A stretch of 64,000 nucleotides of DNA, from assembly GCA_035771165.1 (NCBI GenBank), contig JAWNZC010000311.1, forward strand, positions 884,501 to 948,500, read 5' to 3'. This document shows positions 23,236 through 33,752 of the stretch, piece by piece. The stretch's first letter is position 1. Each line of letters opens with the position of its first letter. A program made the position numbers and the translations under genes. The notes beneath the pieces were generated by a model that saw only the letters and a program-made list of their open reading frames with translations, did not search any database and was not told where the DNA came from. The stretch comes from Paragorgia papillata. Its lineage: Eukaryota > Cnidaria > Anthozoa > Scleralcyonacea > Coralliidae.

Positions 23236-24146
23236 ATGTGGGAATCTGGTGACGAATACCGATCTTGCCCGAGTCGCCGAATTTGGAGCCCTCGGATGAC
23301 GATCGTATTTACTCGGAGAAAACGTGAGTGTCAGAAATGAACAGAGCTTGTCTAAGGCTTCATTGTGATACCAAACATGCTATGTTTTCTTCAAATTACT
23401 TATTTGTAGGAAGCGTCAAACTTTATGGATTTTCGAAGAATAGGATGCTGCTCAAAAAAAAGGGAATTTTGAGGCTTGTTTTATTTTTTTAACAGTATTA
23501 TCCTTGGGTGGAATACCTCGTTCAACTGATGCCTGGAGTTTTGGTCTCAAATCTGTTCTTTTTGGTTTTGGAAGTTTAAGCTTAGATTTTCGATTATTTG
23601 GGAATTTCTCCGAGGCATCTCAGGCCAACAACGTGCGTTTGGACTTATGCATGGACATAAAATACATTAAGAAGCGAAGGAAATATTCACATTATTTGAT
23701 ATTTCAAAGTTTCTACTTTGTCTAATGGAGGTGATTAGTATGGTCGACAAATTTAGGCTTAAGGATGTGCCAGTCAGTGCCTTACAAAGACAAGAGAGGT
23801 AGCGAAATTTTATAATGTAAGGAATGTAAACAGTCGAAATTATTTGCTATTTGTAGCATGGTAGTCTTCATACTTTTAATATATTTTAAATATTTTCTAA
23901 TTGTTTCTTTGAGAAATCCACAATAATAGGTTGAAAAAACACAATATTGGATTCATTTTAATTGTATGTATCTAGCAGCCTGCCACTGACATCAGGATGT
24001 GTATTTTTTTGTTCTGGTTTACATAGTATATGTCTTTAACAACATTTACGGTGTGACCTTATAACAGTCTGGAAAATGTCTACTTGAAAAAAGGTTTTCA
24101 ATTTTATGTATCCATCTGAATATTGCTCTAATTCTGTTAAGCTTCA
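23236..24146. other. No gene recognised
   Basis: The plus-strand frame 23504-23725 has no recognisable features. The stretch separates two halves of the minus-strand cassette and may itself be an insertion. Confidence 0.4.
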
Positions 24147-24631
24147 TTATACAATAGCATTCGTTTCGTTATTTCGTCGGTACTTTCTGTAGTATTTTGC
24201 AGAGATGCCGCTGATTGGCACAGCCGAGCTGCCCGCTACAATTCCATCAATAAGTGCTATATCGCTACAAAGCACATCATGATTGTACGGCTCGAAGCCT
24301 TGAATAGTGTGAGCAATTCTGTCTACAATTTCTCGGTACAAATGATATGCCTCCTTGCATGCCGGGTTTGAAAGGTGACAGCTAACGTCCCCAGTATACC
24401 GACAGCAATAGGGTTCATTGATACTATACTAACAATAGTGCCAGCCATTCCCAGAAGCACAGACAGTGTTGTTGCACCCAGTTGTATCCGTCTAAACCGT
24501 TTAGACAGCATTCGATAACAATGCATTTTCATGTGGTTGACGTCGTATAAATTGCGTAACATCGCTAGTTCATCCCCTGATAGGTCTTTGGATGTGTAAG
24601 TAATCGTGTTTTTCCTCATATATACTACCAA
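24147..24631 (-). pseudogene. Two-helix membrane protein of the viral cassette, frameshifted
   Basis: The first frame (24323-24631) has a polar N-terminus (SKDLSGDELAMLRNLYDVN), a basic segment (MLSKRFRRIQLG) and a hydrophobic hairpin (LSVLLGMAGTIVSIVS, IAVGILGTLAV). The second (24147-24341) continues with YREIVDRIAHTIQGFEPYNHD and SAKYYRKYRR. One frameshift near 24335 links them. Holin-like topology, function unknown. Confidence 0.5.
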
Positions 24632-24641
24632 TATTCCCTCC

Positions 24642-25240
24642 TCAGAGCTTCATGATATAGGCTAAAATGTAGTATGGTGGTAGCATATTTATAGGATCGC
24701 CATTTCCAAGAACGGTTGTGTTAATACGCTTTTCACTACCTTCCGAGCTATCTCTCAGTGCCATTTCGCCTTTTGGACGACCAGCTGTTGCAGCTGTCTC
24801 ATTAGGGTCTATGTATCCTGGTGCCAGCACGTCACCCGAATTTCTCCACATCATTATCAGAGAACCAGGTACCTGCGCATCACCATAAGAGAGTTACTGT
24901 TTTAGATCCACCTGTACTGCCTATGTAACTGTTTCCGGGGTCTATACCAGTACAAATTTCCCATTTGGTATCGCTGCGGAGGCCCATAAGTATATCAATC
25001 CTCTAGGAACGAACACGTGGTTACTCTCGAGATACTGCTTCGAAACTGCGTCTCCTTGGTCAACGCAGGCTGGAACATCCTTAAGCCCGTAGTAATCCAT
25101 ATCAAGTGGACCTACCATTGCGCCTCCAGACTTCTGCAATGCGTTGCCGCCCCCGTTTTCGTAACCATTATATTATAACACATATCTGCTTACAACGACG
25201 CCAGTAGCCACAGCACATACCAGTACCAAACCCATGCTAG
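24642..25240 (-). pseudogene. Phage-tail-collar/fibre-like protein
   Basis: An N-terminal hydrophobic anchor (MGLVLVCAVATGVVVSRYV, about 25180-25236) is followed by a stop, then GGAMVGPLDMDYYGLKDV...GDAVSKQYLE (24942-25139). This is the repeat used to join phage tail-fibre shafts. Next come PRGLIYLWASAAIPNGKFVL and, after a shift near 24945, GIDPGNSYIGSTGGSKTV and VPGSLIMMWRNSGD. The fragment 24642-24854 closes with RINTTVLGNGDPINMLPPYYIL. The (P)xG-I-x-x-W...IPxG pattern and the terminal NLPPYxxL-like end match the phage tail collar domain. Likely a host-attachment spike. Two breaks, one frameshift and one stop. Confidence 0.65.
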
Positions 25241-25246
25241 TGCCAT

Positions 25247-25459
25247 TTATGTGGGAGTCTCTGCTTTATGGGCATGCTGATGATAACTTTTTGGTACTGT
25301 TGTAGTACTTGCAGAGTGTAGTGTTTCCAAGTGTGAGCCACTTTCTTGGTGTACCTTCTTAGGTGACTGTTTGTGGATACTCTGATAGTTGACTTTACTG
25401 TTTAGTCCAAATGGCATCACGGATGTAGCCGTTTTCAGTTTGTTGTTATAGCCAAGCAC
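25247..25459 (-). CDS. Small ORF upstream of the fibre gene
   Basis: 70 residues, Ser/His/Lys-rich with HQESGSHLETLHSASTTT and a His-rich end. It immediately precedes the fibre-like gene. Not recognised. It could be a real cassette gene or chance. Confidence 0.3.
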   Translation of the reverse strand: MLGYNNKLKTATSVMPFGLNSKVNYQSIHKQSPKKVHQESGSHLETLHSASTTTVPKSYHQHAHKAETPT

Positions 25460-25468
25460 TTGTTTCTT

Positions 25469-25942
25469 TAAAAATATAGAGATAAATTAAAATCAATTGA
25501 GGCCAAGTAGCTACTGTTTAAAATATATTTATTCGTTTGAGCTTTCGTCGTCTACGACATCATCAGAAACTAAGAAGAGTGACCAGAATGCTGCTTAAAT
25601 ATGGATTCGGCCAACTCGCCGAATTTTTATTCTGAACCACTATATTAGCACTTCAGAAAACACTTAGGAGATTTTAACAATTTTAACATTTGAATATTTA
25701 AATTAGTATGTATATGTTTTTTACCTTTTGTCACCTACAACTACCCAATGTTGTTATGGTCTCTTAACTATTTATATATAATTTATTTCTACATAATTAA
25801 TCGAAATCCCTATTTAAACAGCATTCTGGTCACTCTTCTTAGTTTCTGATGATGTCGTAGACAACGAAAGCTCAAACAAATAAATATATTTTAAACAGTA
25901 GCTACTTGACCTCAATTGATTTTATTTCTATATTTTTACAAA
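25469..25942. mobile_element. Foldback MITE with ~130-bp inverted arms
   Basis: The left arm (25469-25600) and right arm (25815-25942) are near-perfect reverse complements, including ATCAATTGAGGCCAAGTAGC and GACATCATCAGAAACTAAGA. A ~210-bp AT-rich centre has no ORF. It splits the viral cassette between the small ORF and the 25936-26776 protein. Confidence 0.85.
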
Positions 25943-26776
25943 ATGCTACTGAAGGACAATTTTAACTTTTTAACTTGTTTCTTTAATATGACTAATTTAC
26001 TCGAGACTAGCCACGTGTCAGGTGATAAAGCAAGGTCTTGTATAACATTGCAGTGCGATATAGCTTTGTTCATATTTAGTATCCATGTGCCGACTGAGTA
26101 GTTGATAATACCGTCTTTTACCAGATTTCGGAATTCTTGTTGTGTATCAAGAGAGCGTGCCCCTTTGTTGACGATACTAACTCGAGTCTTAGCTTGAGAG
26201 CCAAGGACAGAATACACGTAAGCTTCCAAAGATTCGTTTATGTACTGTATCCCAATATGGGTCAGTCCATTGCTCTTCGCTGGTACATAACGCTTGTAAT
26301 GGTTTTGCCAGTCCGATCTAACAACTTTAACGTTATGCACTCTCCTTTTTCCATTTTCAGTGTATGGCTCATAGCTAAACTCCATGGTAACTTATCCACT
26401 TGTCTGTATTTTGCTCCTGCGCCAAACTCATTTGATATCGGGTACATGCTTTCATCACCTGTCATTCTTCTGATAAGCCTTCCAACAGTGAAAAGCACAT
26501 GGAAATGCATTATTGATGTGATAACTGGGTATAGTCATCCGATGGCGTTAGATGCTGTAGACTAACTCCGCAGCAGTAAGTAGAACAATAAACCGAAAAT
26601 ATCGCTTGAAAATATAGGTTTTCATCATCCCAGACAAGCGGCTTAGCAGGTTTAGGTATACTAAATAATGGTAGCTTGCTCATAAAATATTCCTTGCTGT
26701 TAACATACACTTTGAAGTTGTTTATTGGATAATTTAGTATGGTCTCAGTTGGGAAGCCATCATACCATGTGTCCAC
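25943..26776 (-). pseudogene. Conserved probable virion protein of the viral cassette, three frames
   Basis: The N-terminal part (26510-26776) reads WYDGFPTETILNYPINNFKVYV. The middle (26262-26510) has RRMTGDESMYPISNEFG and LPWSLAMSHTLKMEKGE. The C-terminal part (25936-26385) has VRSDWQNHYKRYVPAKSNGL, QAKTRVSIVNKGARSL and DLALSPDTWLVSS. Two frameshifts separate them. The beta-rich, low-charge character and its place in a capsid-type cassette suggest a minor capsid or coat protein. The fold is not identifiable by eye. Confidence 0.5.
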
Positions 26777-26787
26777 CGCAATAGTAT

Positions 26788-26810
26788 TATATATATATAT
26801 ATATATTTCT
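26788..26810. repeat. (TA)n microsatellite
   Basis: TATATATATATATATATA-type run at the upstream edge of the virion-protein pseudogene. Confidence 0.8.
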
Positions 26811-26949
26811 TATTAATGTGTTGGAGACTGGACCGAGCTCTAAACCAGTTACATAATTTCATTTTAATTGCTTACCCAATTTTTTAACATGAGCTTCTGG
26901 CTTGGGAGACTTGGCAACCACTCCCTATGCCACCGACATTAAATAAATA

Positions 26950-27345
26950 TTAAATACCTTAAAAAGGCTTCAACAAACGTTATCAATAAAATTTTCTCAG
27001 AACTTGAAGCAAAAAGGCTGGAAAAAACAAATGCCTTCGTCACAGACATGCTAATTAGCCGATTTTCAGACATGCTTGGTGGACTAGATGCTATTGAGTC
27101 ATCAACCCAACTAGATAGAGATTTACAGAAGGATAAGCTTCTCAAGAGACGTTGAGAAAGCAGTAGCTCTTATAACGCAATATATACCAGAACCAGTAAT
27201 TGGAATACTGAGCGGTGGTATATCACAATTGGAAAGCATGTATTTAACCATATGGGACAAAAGATAAGTGAAACCATGGCGAAAGGTCCACAGCAACCAG
27301 CAAATGATACCTCAGTTAATACAGATGAGCAAGATGAACATTGAA
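26950..27345 (+). pseudogene. Unassigned helical protein fragment on the opposite strand of the cassette
   Basis: Frame 1 reads FSELEAKRLEKTNAFVTDML then FSDMLGGLDAIESSTQLDRD to a stop after KLLKRR (27154). Text continues in frame 2 (VEKAVALITQYIPEPVIGIL), then frame 3 (GKHVFNHMGQKISETMAKGP ... DEQDEH, stop near 27343). A gene of ~130+ codons broken by two shifts. Long amphipathic helices and a Gly-rich hydrophobic segment. Not recognised. Its 5' part is missing near the TA repeat. Confidence 0.4.
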
Positions 27346-27429
27346 GGACTTTACTATTTTACCAATAAAAAATATACAGATTTTTGTGATCCATATACTT
27401 TAAAACATATATAGATACCATAGAATGGC

Positions 27430-28216
27430 AAAAGTGCGCTAGTAGGGATATTTGCAATGTGTTGTTTTTCTTGAAAGCTGTTTATCTCTAAGTGAGGGAA
27501 AGAAATGCTTAACAGGTGTAAACATGAAGCAAAGCGAAAAGGCTAAAGGCAAGGTAAACGACAACAGCTGAAAACAAACGCGACCCCCCAAAAAAAACCC
27601 CACACAACAACAACAAACAAAAAAACAAAAAACAAACAAACACAAAACCGACAAACAAACAAAACACACAAAAAAACAAAACAAAAAAAAACTCCAGCAA
27701 AGACGAACCAAAAGCCATATAATAAAGTCCTTATTAACCTCGTTTGTCTTTGGTCTTTCGCATAGACTTCGCTTGACCCATGGTTATACTGAATGGTCTT
27801 TACAAACCAGTAAAGACCAATACGGTGATTACAAAAATTTAAATACCACATAAGAAAATTAAGCAAGTAAAGCTAAATTGGTACTCATATAATTGTCATA
27901 AAATAGATTTACCAGGACAAAAATTAAAATGCAACAGTGTTAAAGGTGACTAAAAATATCTCGGTTGTTTACGATTTTCGAAAAGTCGATTACTTCGCTC
28001 TTTGCTGTTTCTATACTCTCCAGATTCAAATACAACTAAAAAAATGTGGTTAATAAAATAAACATCACTAGGGCAAAATTATTCTACCCTTATTCTGCAC
28101 ACCTTGCTCCTTAGCCGTCGCTGTACTGAAATACCTTGCATAAGTAATTTTACCAAGACCTTTCGCTCGGTTAATAAATTTTCACGACGTGTACATATAG
28201 TTTCAAATATGTGCTA
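27430..28216. other. Low-complexity and non-coding
   Basis: 27585-27700 is A/AC-rich (AAACAAAC-type) and its antisense frames encode Phe/Cys/Val runs, not genes. The remainder up to the PCSK exon shows nothing. Confidence 0.6.
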
Positions 28217-28230
28217 TTACAGCCACTTAC

Positions 28231-28559
28231 CGCTCCCCGGAAACGGTCCAGGTAATTGATTCTGGACACGAACTGACCATTGTCCTTCTGAAGGTTCGCC
28301 CCAAAAATGCACGCTCGTCGCCACCAAGTTTACGTAGTTATTGTTCCCTACAATTATTGAATCCAAGCCTCGAGGATGAATCATCCTCGACTTTGTCCCA
28401 TTTGGCGATATAACATCGATAGAAATTACTCCTCGACGTGTGTAGACAAGATTCACTCTGAGCTGCACATGTTCCAGATATCTAATAATACCTTCTTTGC
28501 AAATGTCGTCATCTACCTTGACATACTCTTCAGACGGCGAATTACCAATGACAACGTTA
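28231..28559 (-). CDS. Proprotein convertase (furin/PCSK-like), P-domain exon
   Basis: The 329-nt exon encodes most of the P (Homo-B) domain: CKEGIIRYLEHVQLRVNLVY, TRRGVISIDVISPNGTKS, VATSVHFWGEPSEGQWSVRV. The IxxLEHVQ-V-x-L-x-Y-TRRG-x-x-x-x-VSPxGTxS and HFWGE...G-x-W patterns are diagnostic. The P domain stabilises the catalytic domain of Golgi/secretory convertases. The acceptor is CTTTGTTTTTAG (ends 28560) and the donor G|GTAAGT begins at 28230. It enters with one codon base missing two and leaves with one base, which joins in phase to 5152-5259. The frame to 28636 reads through the intron. Confidence 0.92.
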
Positions 28560-28880
28560 CTAAAAACAAAGAGCAAATCTAGAACGACACACGTATGGGC
28601 TTGGTCCAACCATGGAAAGTAAAAAGACATGCACATCCAAACATCTTATAAAAAAACTTATAAAATTGTGCATTAATCTGAAGATATATATAGGTCCATA
28701 TTCCCGTTCGCGATATATTGGAAAGGAAATAAACAAAATATTATATTCAATGTCGAATTAAGATACCTGGCGCATTTTTTACCGAATGAATTAGCGACTT
28801 AGCAGTTCAATGGACAATTTGCATTATAACAATGCATCATGGGGGAAATGGTAGCGCTTCACTTGCAGGCGAAATGGCCG
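28560..28880. other. Intron sequence, no feature
   Basis: AT-rich, no coding signal. Confidence 0.5.
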
Positions 28881-29147
28881 CCACGAAGCGAGCATTTTGC
28901 TTGTGAGAAGAATGGGTTCTTTTAAGCACATTTTTTGTAGCGCAGGAGAATTTCGAAAAGGGCAATCTATTTGTGGGACAATAAAGAACGTTGTGTGCCA
29001 AAGACAGTGAAATCAGAGGAGAAATGGACGAGAAAATTGCTATAGAGCTATTGAAAGAGTGGAGAATATGCTAATAAATACGTTCCAGAAGGGAGGTTTC
29101 TCTCGACGTTTTCAGGTGAGTATGCTTAGTGAACATAGGGCAGCTCA

Positions 29148-29402
29148 TCATTTTGCCTCACAGACATGTGTGTGTTGTTGTTCTATCGCGATCTCGTATT
29201 TCTTATTTACCAAGTGTTCTGTAATGATTTTTTCGTTTGTTGAAATTGACAACTTTTGGCGATGATGTCTGTCATCCGTTCGATTAAGCATGTCCTCTGA
29301 AGACAATGTTTTTAAAGAGTCTTTAAATTTTTTGGCGCGGAAATAACCCGGTTTTATCGGCAATGGCACTGGCACTTTGTAAAAACACGAAGAAGAAAGC
29401 AC
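29148..29402 (-). pseudogene. Foldback-arm ORF (left copy)
   Basis: A basic 84-residue frame (CFYKVPVPLPIKPG, KKFKDSLKTLSSEDMLNR, HRQKLSISTNEKIITEHL) that also occurs in the right arm at 33069-33314 with few changes. Conservation between arms may be coding constraint or recency. It is probably part of a transposon protein whose first exon, starting ATGGACGAGAAAATTGC at 29022, ends at the GTGAGT near 29116. Not recognised. Confidence 0.4.
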
Positions 29403-29516
29403 TTTTGCCTGAATTTCTACTGTTGTTTTTGATTTCTATTTTGTTTCCTTTGTTGTGGTCGGTTCATATCCTGTCAAATAAACCAGTAGGTTCTAGAACT
29501 ATTGTAGGCTGTAAAT

Positions 29517-30931
29517 TAACCTGAATGTCAGGCCTTTATTTTTTCCCGCCTTCCGCTATGCCCGGCAGCGCGGGCAGAGATGCGGGCGAGCGAGAAGACG
29601 AGAAAAATAAAGGCCTGAGGAAACTCTTATTAAACCGTCTTCTGCCCACTTTGTTATTTTTAAAAATTAACGAGGTATGATTGATATGTGTTGTCAAAAG
29701 AACAAAGCGTAGTCTTTCTCCGCGTCTGGTTTTAGTCCAGACTAGTCTAGGTAGACTTGAAATAAATATACGAGCTCGAATTGAAGGCGTTTGTCCATGG
29801 TATCGATCTAGACCCGATCTAGAGAAGAAGTCGAAGAATTGGAAAATACGATAAGAAACCGAGAAATTTGACAATTTGAGAGTACACATATATATTGATT
29901 CAAAATTCCACCATAATAAAAGATTAACACGATTTGATAGCCGCCTAGTTTCGACTAAATTAATAAAATATATAATTTTGTAGCACAGGCTAGAACGTTG
30001 GAGAAAAGGATCGACTGGATATTGATGTTTTATATTAAAAACAAACGCAATAGTTTGGGAATTATTTTATACAGTTTTAGAATTTAAATTTTAGAATGCA
30101 GGTAGGCCATTTAATATATTGATACATAACTATAAACACGTCTCAACCGTATGAACTCCGTCATCCACAACTAAGACTAACTGCTCCGAGATTCCCGTTT
30201 TGTAACTTACGGGTCCACTTTAATTTCTGACAACCATTGTTCAGCACTGACATAAACAACTTGGACTTTCGCATCGGCTTCGCCTTCAGTAGCCATCGTC
30301 CCTGATCATCGAACGAAGGACCCAAGTAGACTGCTTTTCGCAAGGTCTCCACCTGCTACAACGAAATTCCTCACCGTGCCATGTTGAAATCGATGACTGT
30401 TCAGAGAACACAAATGGCAATATCTGATATATCAGCTTTTACCAAAACCAGTGGGCAAAACAGCAACGAGATCTTGGCTGTCAACAGACAACAGCGACCT
30501 TTCGAATGCACGTCGTTTGTTCTGGTTTCAAATGACTCATAGCCGAAATGTGTCAATGTATTTAACAAAGCCATTTCGAAAAATCCTTCTATGGTTTGAT
30601 TTTCCGACATAATAAATGATTAAATGAATGAATTGGTCACAGAAACGTACACGATAAACACATTCGAGAAATGGCGATGACCTTGTCACGGTGTGCACCT
30701 TGACGGTGCACCTTTGGGCAAGTTGTTTATCTGAATGAACCAAACAAAATCCTTACTTCAATTAGGCAGACAATCAGAGCTCCCGTCCATGAGATGGACG
30801 GATTCCCCACAGTTTTGTTAAGAGTTTCCTCAGGCCTTTATTTTTCTCGCCTTCTCGCTCGCCCGCACTTCTGCCCGCGCTGCCGGGTTTAGCGGAAGGC
30901 GGTAACAAATAAAGGCCTGACATTCAGGTTA
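29517..30931. mobile_element. 1415-bp DNA transposon insertion, ~115-bp TIRs, 9-bp target duplication
   Basis: Ends TAACCTGAATGTCAGG / CCTGACATTCAGGTTA. TIRs are 29517-29632 and about 30817-30931. Flanked by GCTGTAAAT at 29508-29516 and 30932-30940. The inverted right arm of the host foldback (near 32950-32975) carries the uninterrupted sequence, so the insertion boundaries are directly visible. Long TIRs plus a 9-bp duplication are typical of Mutator-like elements. No transposase inside. Confidence 0.85.
30161..30610 (-). pseudogene. RecQ-like helicase fragment inside the MULE-like element
   Basis: Starting at 30610, the first frame reads MSENQTIEGFFEMALLNTL and FGYESF. A shifted frame then gives QDLVAVLPTGFGKS (about 30440-30482), the Walker A region of RecQ-type helicases, immediately followed by a stop. 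A further frame at 30161-30352 (LGPSFDDQGRWLLKAKPM) is unassigned. These are probably captured or decayed pieces of a helicase common in invertebrate transposons. Not functional. Confidence 0.55.
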
Positions 30932-31544
30932 GCTGTAAATATATATTCATAACTATAAATTCGTTTAAAACGTTGAAAATTTACCGAGTTTTGTTGCTGT
31001 GTTGTAGGCAACAAGCTTTGTAAAACACAGGGGTGGTGCCAGAGGGGCAGGGGTGCTACACCCCTGTTGGAGAACCATAGCCCCCCCCCCCCCCCCCGTC
31101 CCCATCGGGGGAAACTTACCAGTTGTCAGGGAATCTGGAAGGAAAATTGTATTTTTGTCAATTGGCAAAGAACTTTTTAAGTGATTAAGCCAGACAAGTA
31201 ATTAATGCTTTTGTGAAATAAAACTCCAAATCCCCCTACTAGCCCCCCTGTCGGGGACCTTAGTCCGGTAAAACAGTGACTTGGAAATTATAGTTTAAGG
31301 CTATAGATAGTCTATAAACTCTGTACAATATTCTTTAATGCTATTTTTCTCAGTGTTCCCTCCATAGATAATATAGACTGTAGACAAATTTTAGTAGTAG
31401 TTTTATAAATCTTGATAATTAATATTGTGCTGTAAATAATAATACTGTAAATAGTGAATTGTAAAATATATAATTATATAACTCATATATAACTGTAAAT
31501 AGGAAATAGGTTTTAGCATTAATTTATAAAATGGATAATGAACC

Positions 31545-31770
31545 ATGTACTTGAATGGAATCAGACAAAGAATTGACAACTTTAGGAGCCAAAGGAACTA
31601 CGTCTTCAGAAAAGAAGAGAAAAGGAGGTGGAACATCTTACTGTATTCCTACATGTACACGATAGCAACACAAAACGAAATCCAGAATTTTAATTTTACC
31701 AATTTTCAACTGACAGAAAAAATTTCCAACTGAGAAAGATGTGGTTGCATTAGGGTTGGTAGAGCTAACT
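31545..31770 (+). pseudogene. THAP zinc-finger fragment
   Basis: A short frame has ESDKELTTLGAKGTTSSEKKRK then GGTSYCIPTCT. A shifted frame adds NTKRNPEF and FYQF with DRKNFQL and KMWLH. The C-x-P-x-C start, NPxFxFYxFP core and downstream Trp-Leu fit the DNA-binding THAP domain used by P-element, Kolobok and related transposases. Disrupted by at least one shift and one stop. Confidence 0.55.
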
Positions 31771-32142
31771 TTGTCTGACTCCATTGAAGTACATGGTTCA
31801 TTATCCATTTTATAAATTAATACTAAAACATATTTCCCACTGTATTTACAGATATATATGAGTTATTGATATGCTTTTATGTAATTATATATTTTACAAT
31901 TTTACAGATTTATGTACAGTATCTGTCTATATTATCTACGGAGAGAACACTGAGACAAATTTAATTAAAGGATGTTGTACAGAGTTTATAGAGTTTTACC
32001 AGGGGTCGTGCCAAGAATTCCATTCAAAATTTTAATGTCTAGAATAGCTTCTCAGCGTGAAATTATCTGTATTTCTACACGATTTTTATTTCAATTCACT
32101 ATTAAAACATTCCCATGGCTGACCGGGTAAGCGCCCTCCACA

Positions 32143-32224
32143 TCCTTGTTCCCAGCGCCTCCTCGGTACACTGGGAAACCGATTTCCCGGTGTACCGAGG
32201 AGGCACTGGGAACGAGGATGGCGC
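32143..32224. repeat. Near-perfect ~36-bp-stem hairpin
   Basis: TTCCCAGCGCCTCCTCGGTA / TACCGAGGAGGCACTGGGAA arms flank a short GGGAAACCGATTTCCC centre that is itself palindromic. Antisense frames across it mirror one another. Probably a small foldback MITE. Confidence 0.85.
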
Positions 32225-32466
32225 CCTTCCATTTAATGTTTTAATTTTTGTTAAAGGTGGGTGGTTACATGAGCAGTGGGTGCTTACACGAGCAAAATGT
32301 GCCTTATGTGAAAAACCGATTTTACATGTTTTAGGTGAACACAACACTCTGAGTATATGAAAACAAACAAAACCATTTTAATACTCTTAATATATTGAAA
32401 CAAACAAAACTATATTACAAAATATGAATTTAAAAATACACGTTTATATGGTATAAAAGTCTATAG

Positions 32467-32610
32467 ATCATGTTTGTCAAACCCATCAAAGGCTGAATCT
32501 GAGTCCAAGTCAAACAATATGTCCCCAAGTTCTCCAGATAGGTCGTCTTTGTCTAATGCAGGAAAGCTGTCTGAAACAAGATCATCTTCGGTCCCTTGGC
32601 GAAGATGTGG
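32467..32610 (-). pseudogene. Acidic C-terminal ORF end within the foldback element
   Basis: The frame reads RQGTEDDLVSDSFPALDKDD then LSGELGDILFDLDSDSAFDG to a stop at 32467. A strongly acidic tail of unknown origin, probably the end of a transposon protein. No upstream continuation is readable. Confidence 0.3.
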
Positions 32611-33068
32611 TCAGTTGTACTGAGAGAATGTTTAAAAATAGCCTGGAAAATTACTTTTCCTTAAACAGCGGGTGGGTGCTTGCTTCAAGATGGGCACTTA
32701 CCTGTCTGGCTTAATCAGTTAAAAAGTTCTTTGCCAATTGACAAAAATACAATTTTCCTTCCAGATTCCCTGACAACTGGTAAGTTTCCCCCGATGGGGC
32801 CTGGGGGGGGGGGCTATGGTTCTCCAACAGGGGGTGTAGCACCCCTGCCCCTCTGGCACCACCCCTGTGTTTTAGAAAGCTTGTTGCCTACAACACAGCA
32901 ACAAAACTCTGTAAATTTTCAACGTTTTAAACGAATTTATAGTTATGAATATATATTTACAGCCTACAATAGTTCTAGAACTTACTGGTTTATTTGACAG
33001 GATATGAACCGAACACAACAAAGGAAACAAAATAGAAATCAAAAGCAACAGTAGAAACCCAGGCAAAA

Positions 33069-33314
33069 GTGCTATCTTCTTGGTGTTTTTACAAAGTGCC
33101 AGTGCCGTTGCCGATAAAACCGGGTTGTTTCAGCGCCAAAAAATTTAAAGACTCTTTAAAAACATTGTCTTCAGAGGACATGCTTAATCGAACGAATGAC
33201 AGAAATCATCGCCAAAAGTTGTCAATTTCAACAAACGAAAAAATCATAACAGAACACTTGGCAATTCAGAAAACACGAGATCGCGATAGAACAACAACAC
33301 ACACATGTCTGTGA
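33069..33314 (+). pseudogene. Foldback-arm ORF (right copy)
   Basis: Counterpart of 29148-29402: VLSSWCFYKVPVPLPIKPGC, then KKFKDSLKTLSSEDMLNRTN. It diverges at the C-terminus by a frameshift near 33265 relative to the left copy. Confidence 0.4.
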
Positions 33315-33752
33315 GGCAAAATGATGAGCTGTCCTATGTTCACTAAGCTTACTCACCTGAAAACGTCGAGAGAAACCTCCCTTCTGGAACGTATTTATTA
33401 GCATATTCTCCACTCTTTCAATAGCTCTATAGCAATTTTCTCGTCCATTTCTGCTCTGATTTCACTGTCTTTGGCACACAACGTTCTTTATAGTCCCATA
33501 AAAAATGTGCTTAAAAGAATCCATTCTTTTCACAAGCAAAATGCGAGCTTTGGACAAGTCGCTGGATGGATAAGCTTGGAAGGCATATTAAAAACGAAGG
33601 AAAGCTCAGATAACTCGCTATTAAAATCGTATTTTTACTTTCGCATAAAGAAAATGTCAATAAACAACACATACGCCCGCGATTTTTTGGTCAGCACAGA
33701 CAAATTGCCCACCTGTTGAACATTAAGCGATCATCAGGCAACTGAAAAAGTT

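Larger units (their letters stand above)
28885..33575. mobile_element. Large foldback element (THAP-associated) with long inverted arms
   Basis: The left arm (28885-29516, resuming at 30932-31200 after a later insertion) is repeated inverted in the right arm (about 32690-33575). Matching segments include GCATTTTGCTTGTGA, GGACGAGAAAATTGCTATAG, CGTTCCAGAAGGGAGG, a C/G homopolymer tract (31080-31097; 32806-32814) and CCTGACAACTGGTAAG. The centre holds a second inverted pair (about 31303-31580 with 31770-31995), a THAP fragment, a hairpin and an acidic ORF end. It reads as a nested composite of DNA transposons. Confidence 0.75.

Noticed and set aside
24642..26776. Bacterial prophage or contamination explaining the tail-collar gene
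   Set aside because: Surrounded by eukaryotic LINEs, MITEs and spliced host exons on the same strand; no bacterial genes nearby.
27439..27866. Hydrophobic Phe/Cys-rich overlapping ORFs resembling membrane proteins
   Set aside because: Antisense of an A/AC-rich low-complexity tract; three frames all look alike.
32102..32360. Mirror-image ORFs on both strands
   Set aside because: They arise from the perfect hairpin at 32143-32224.
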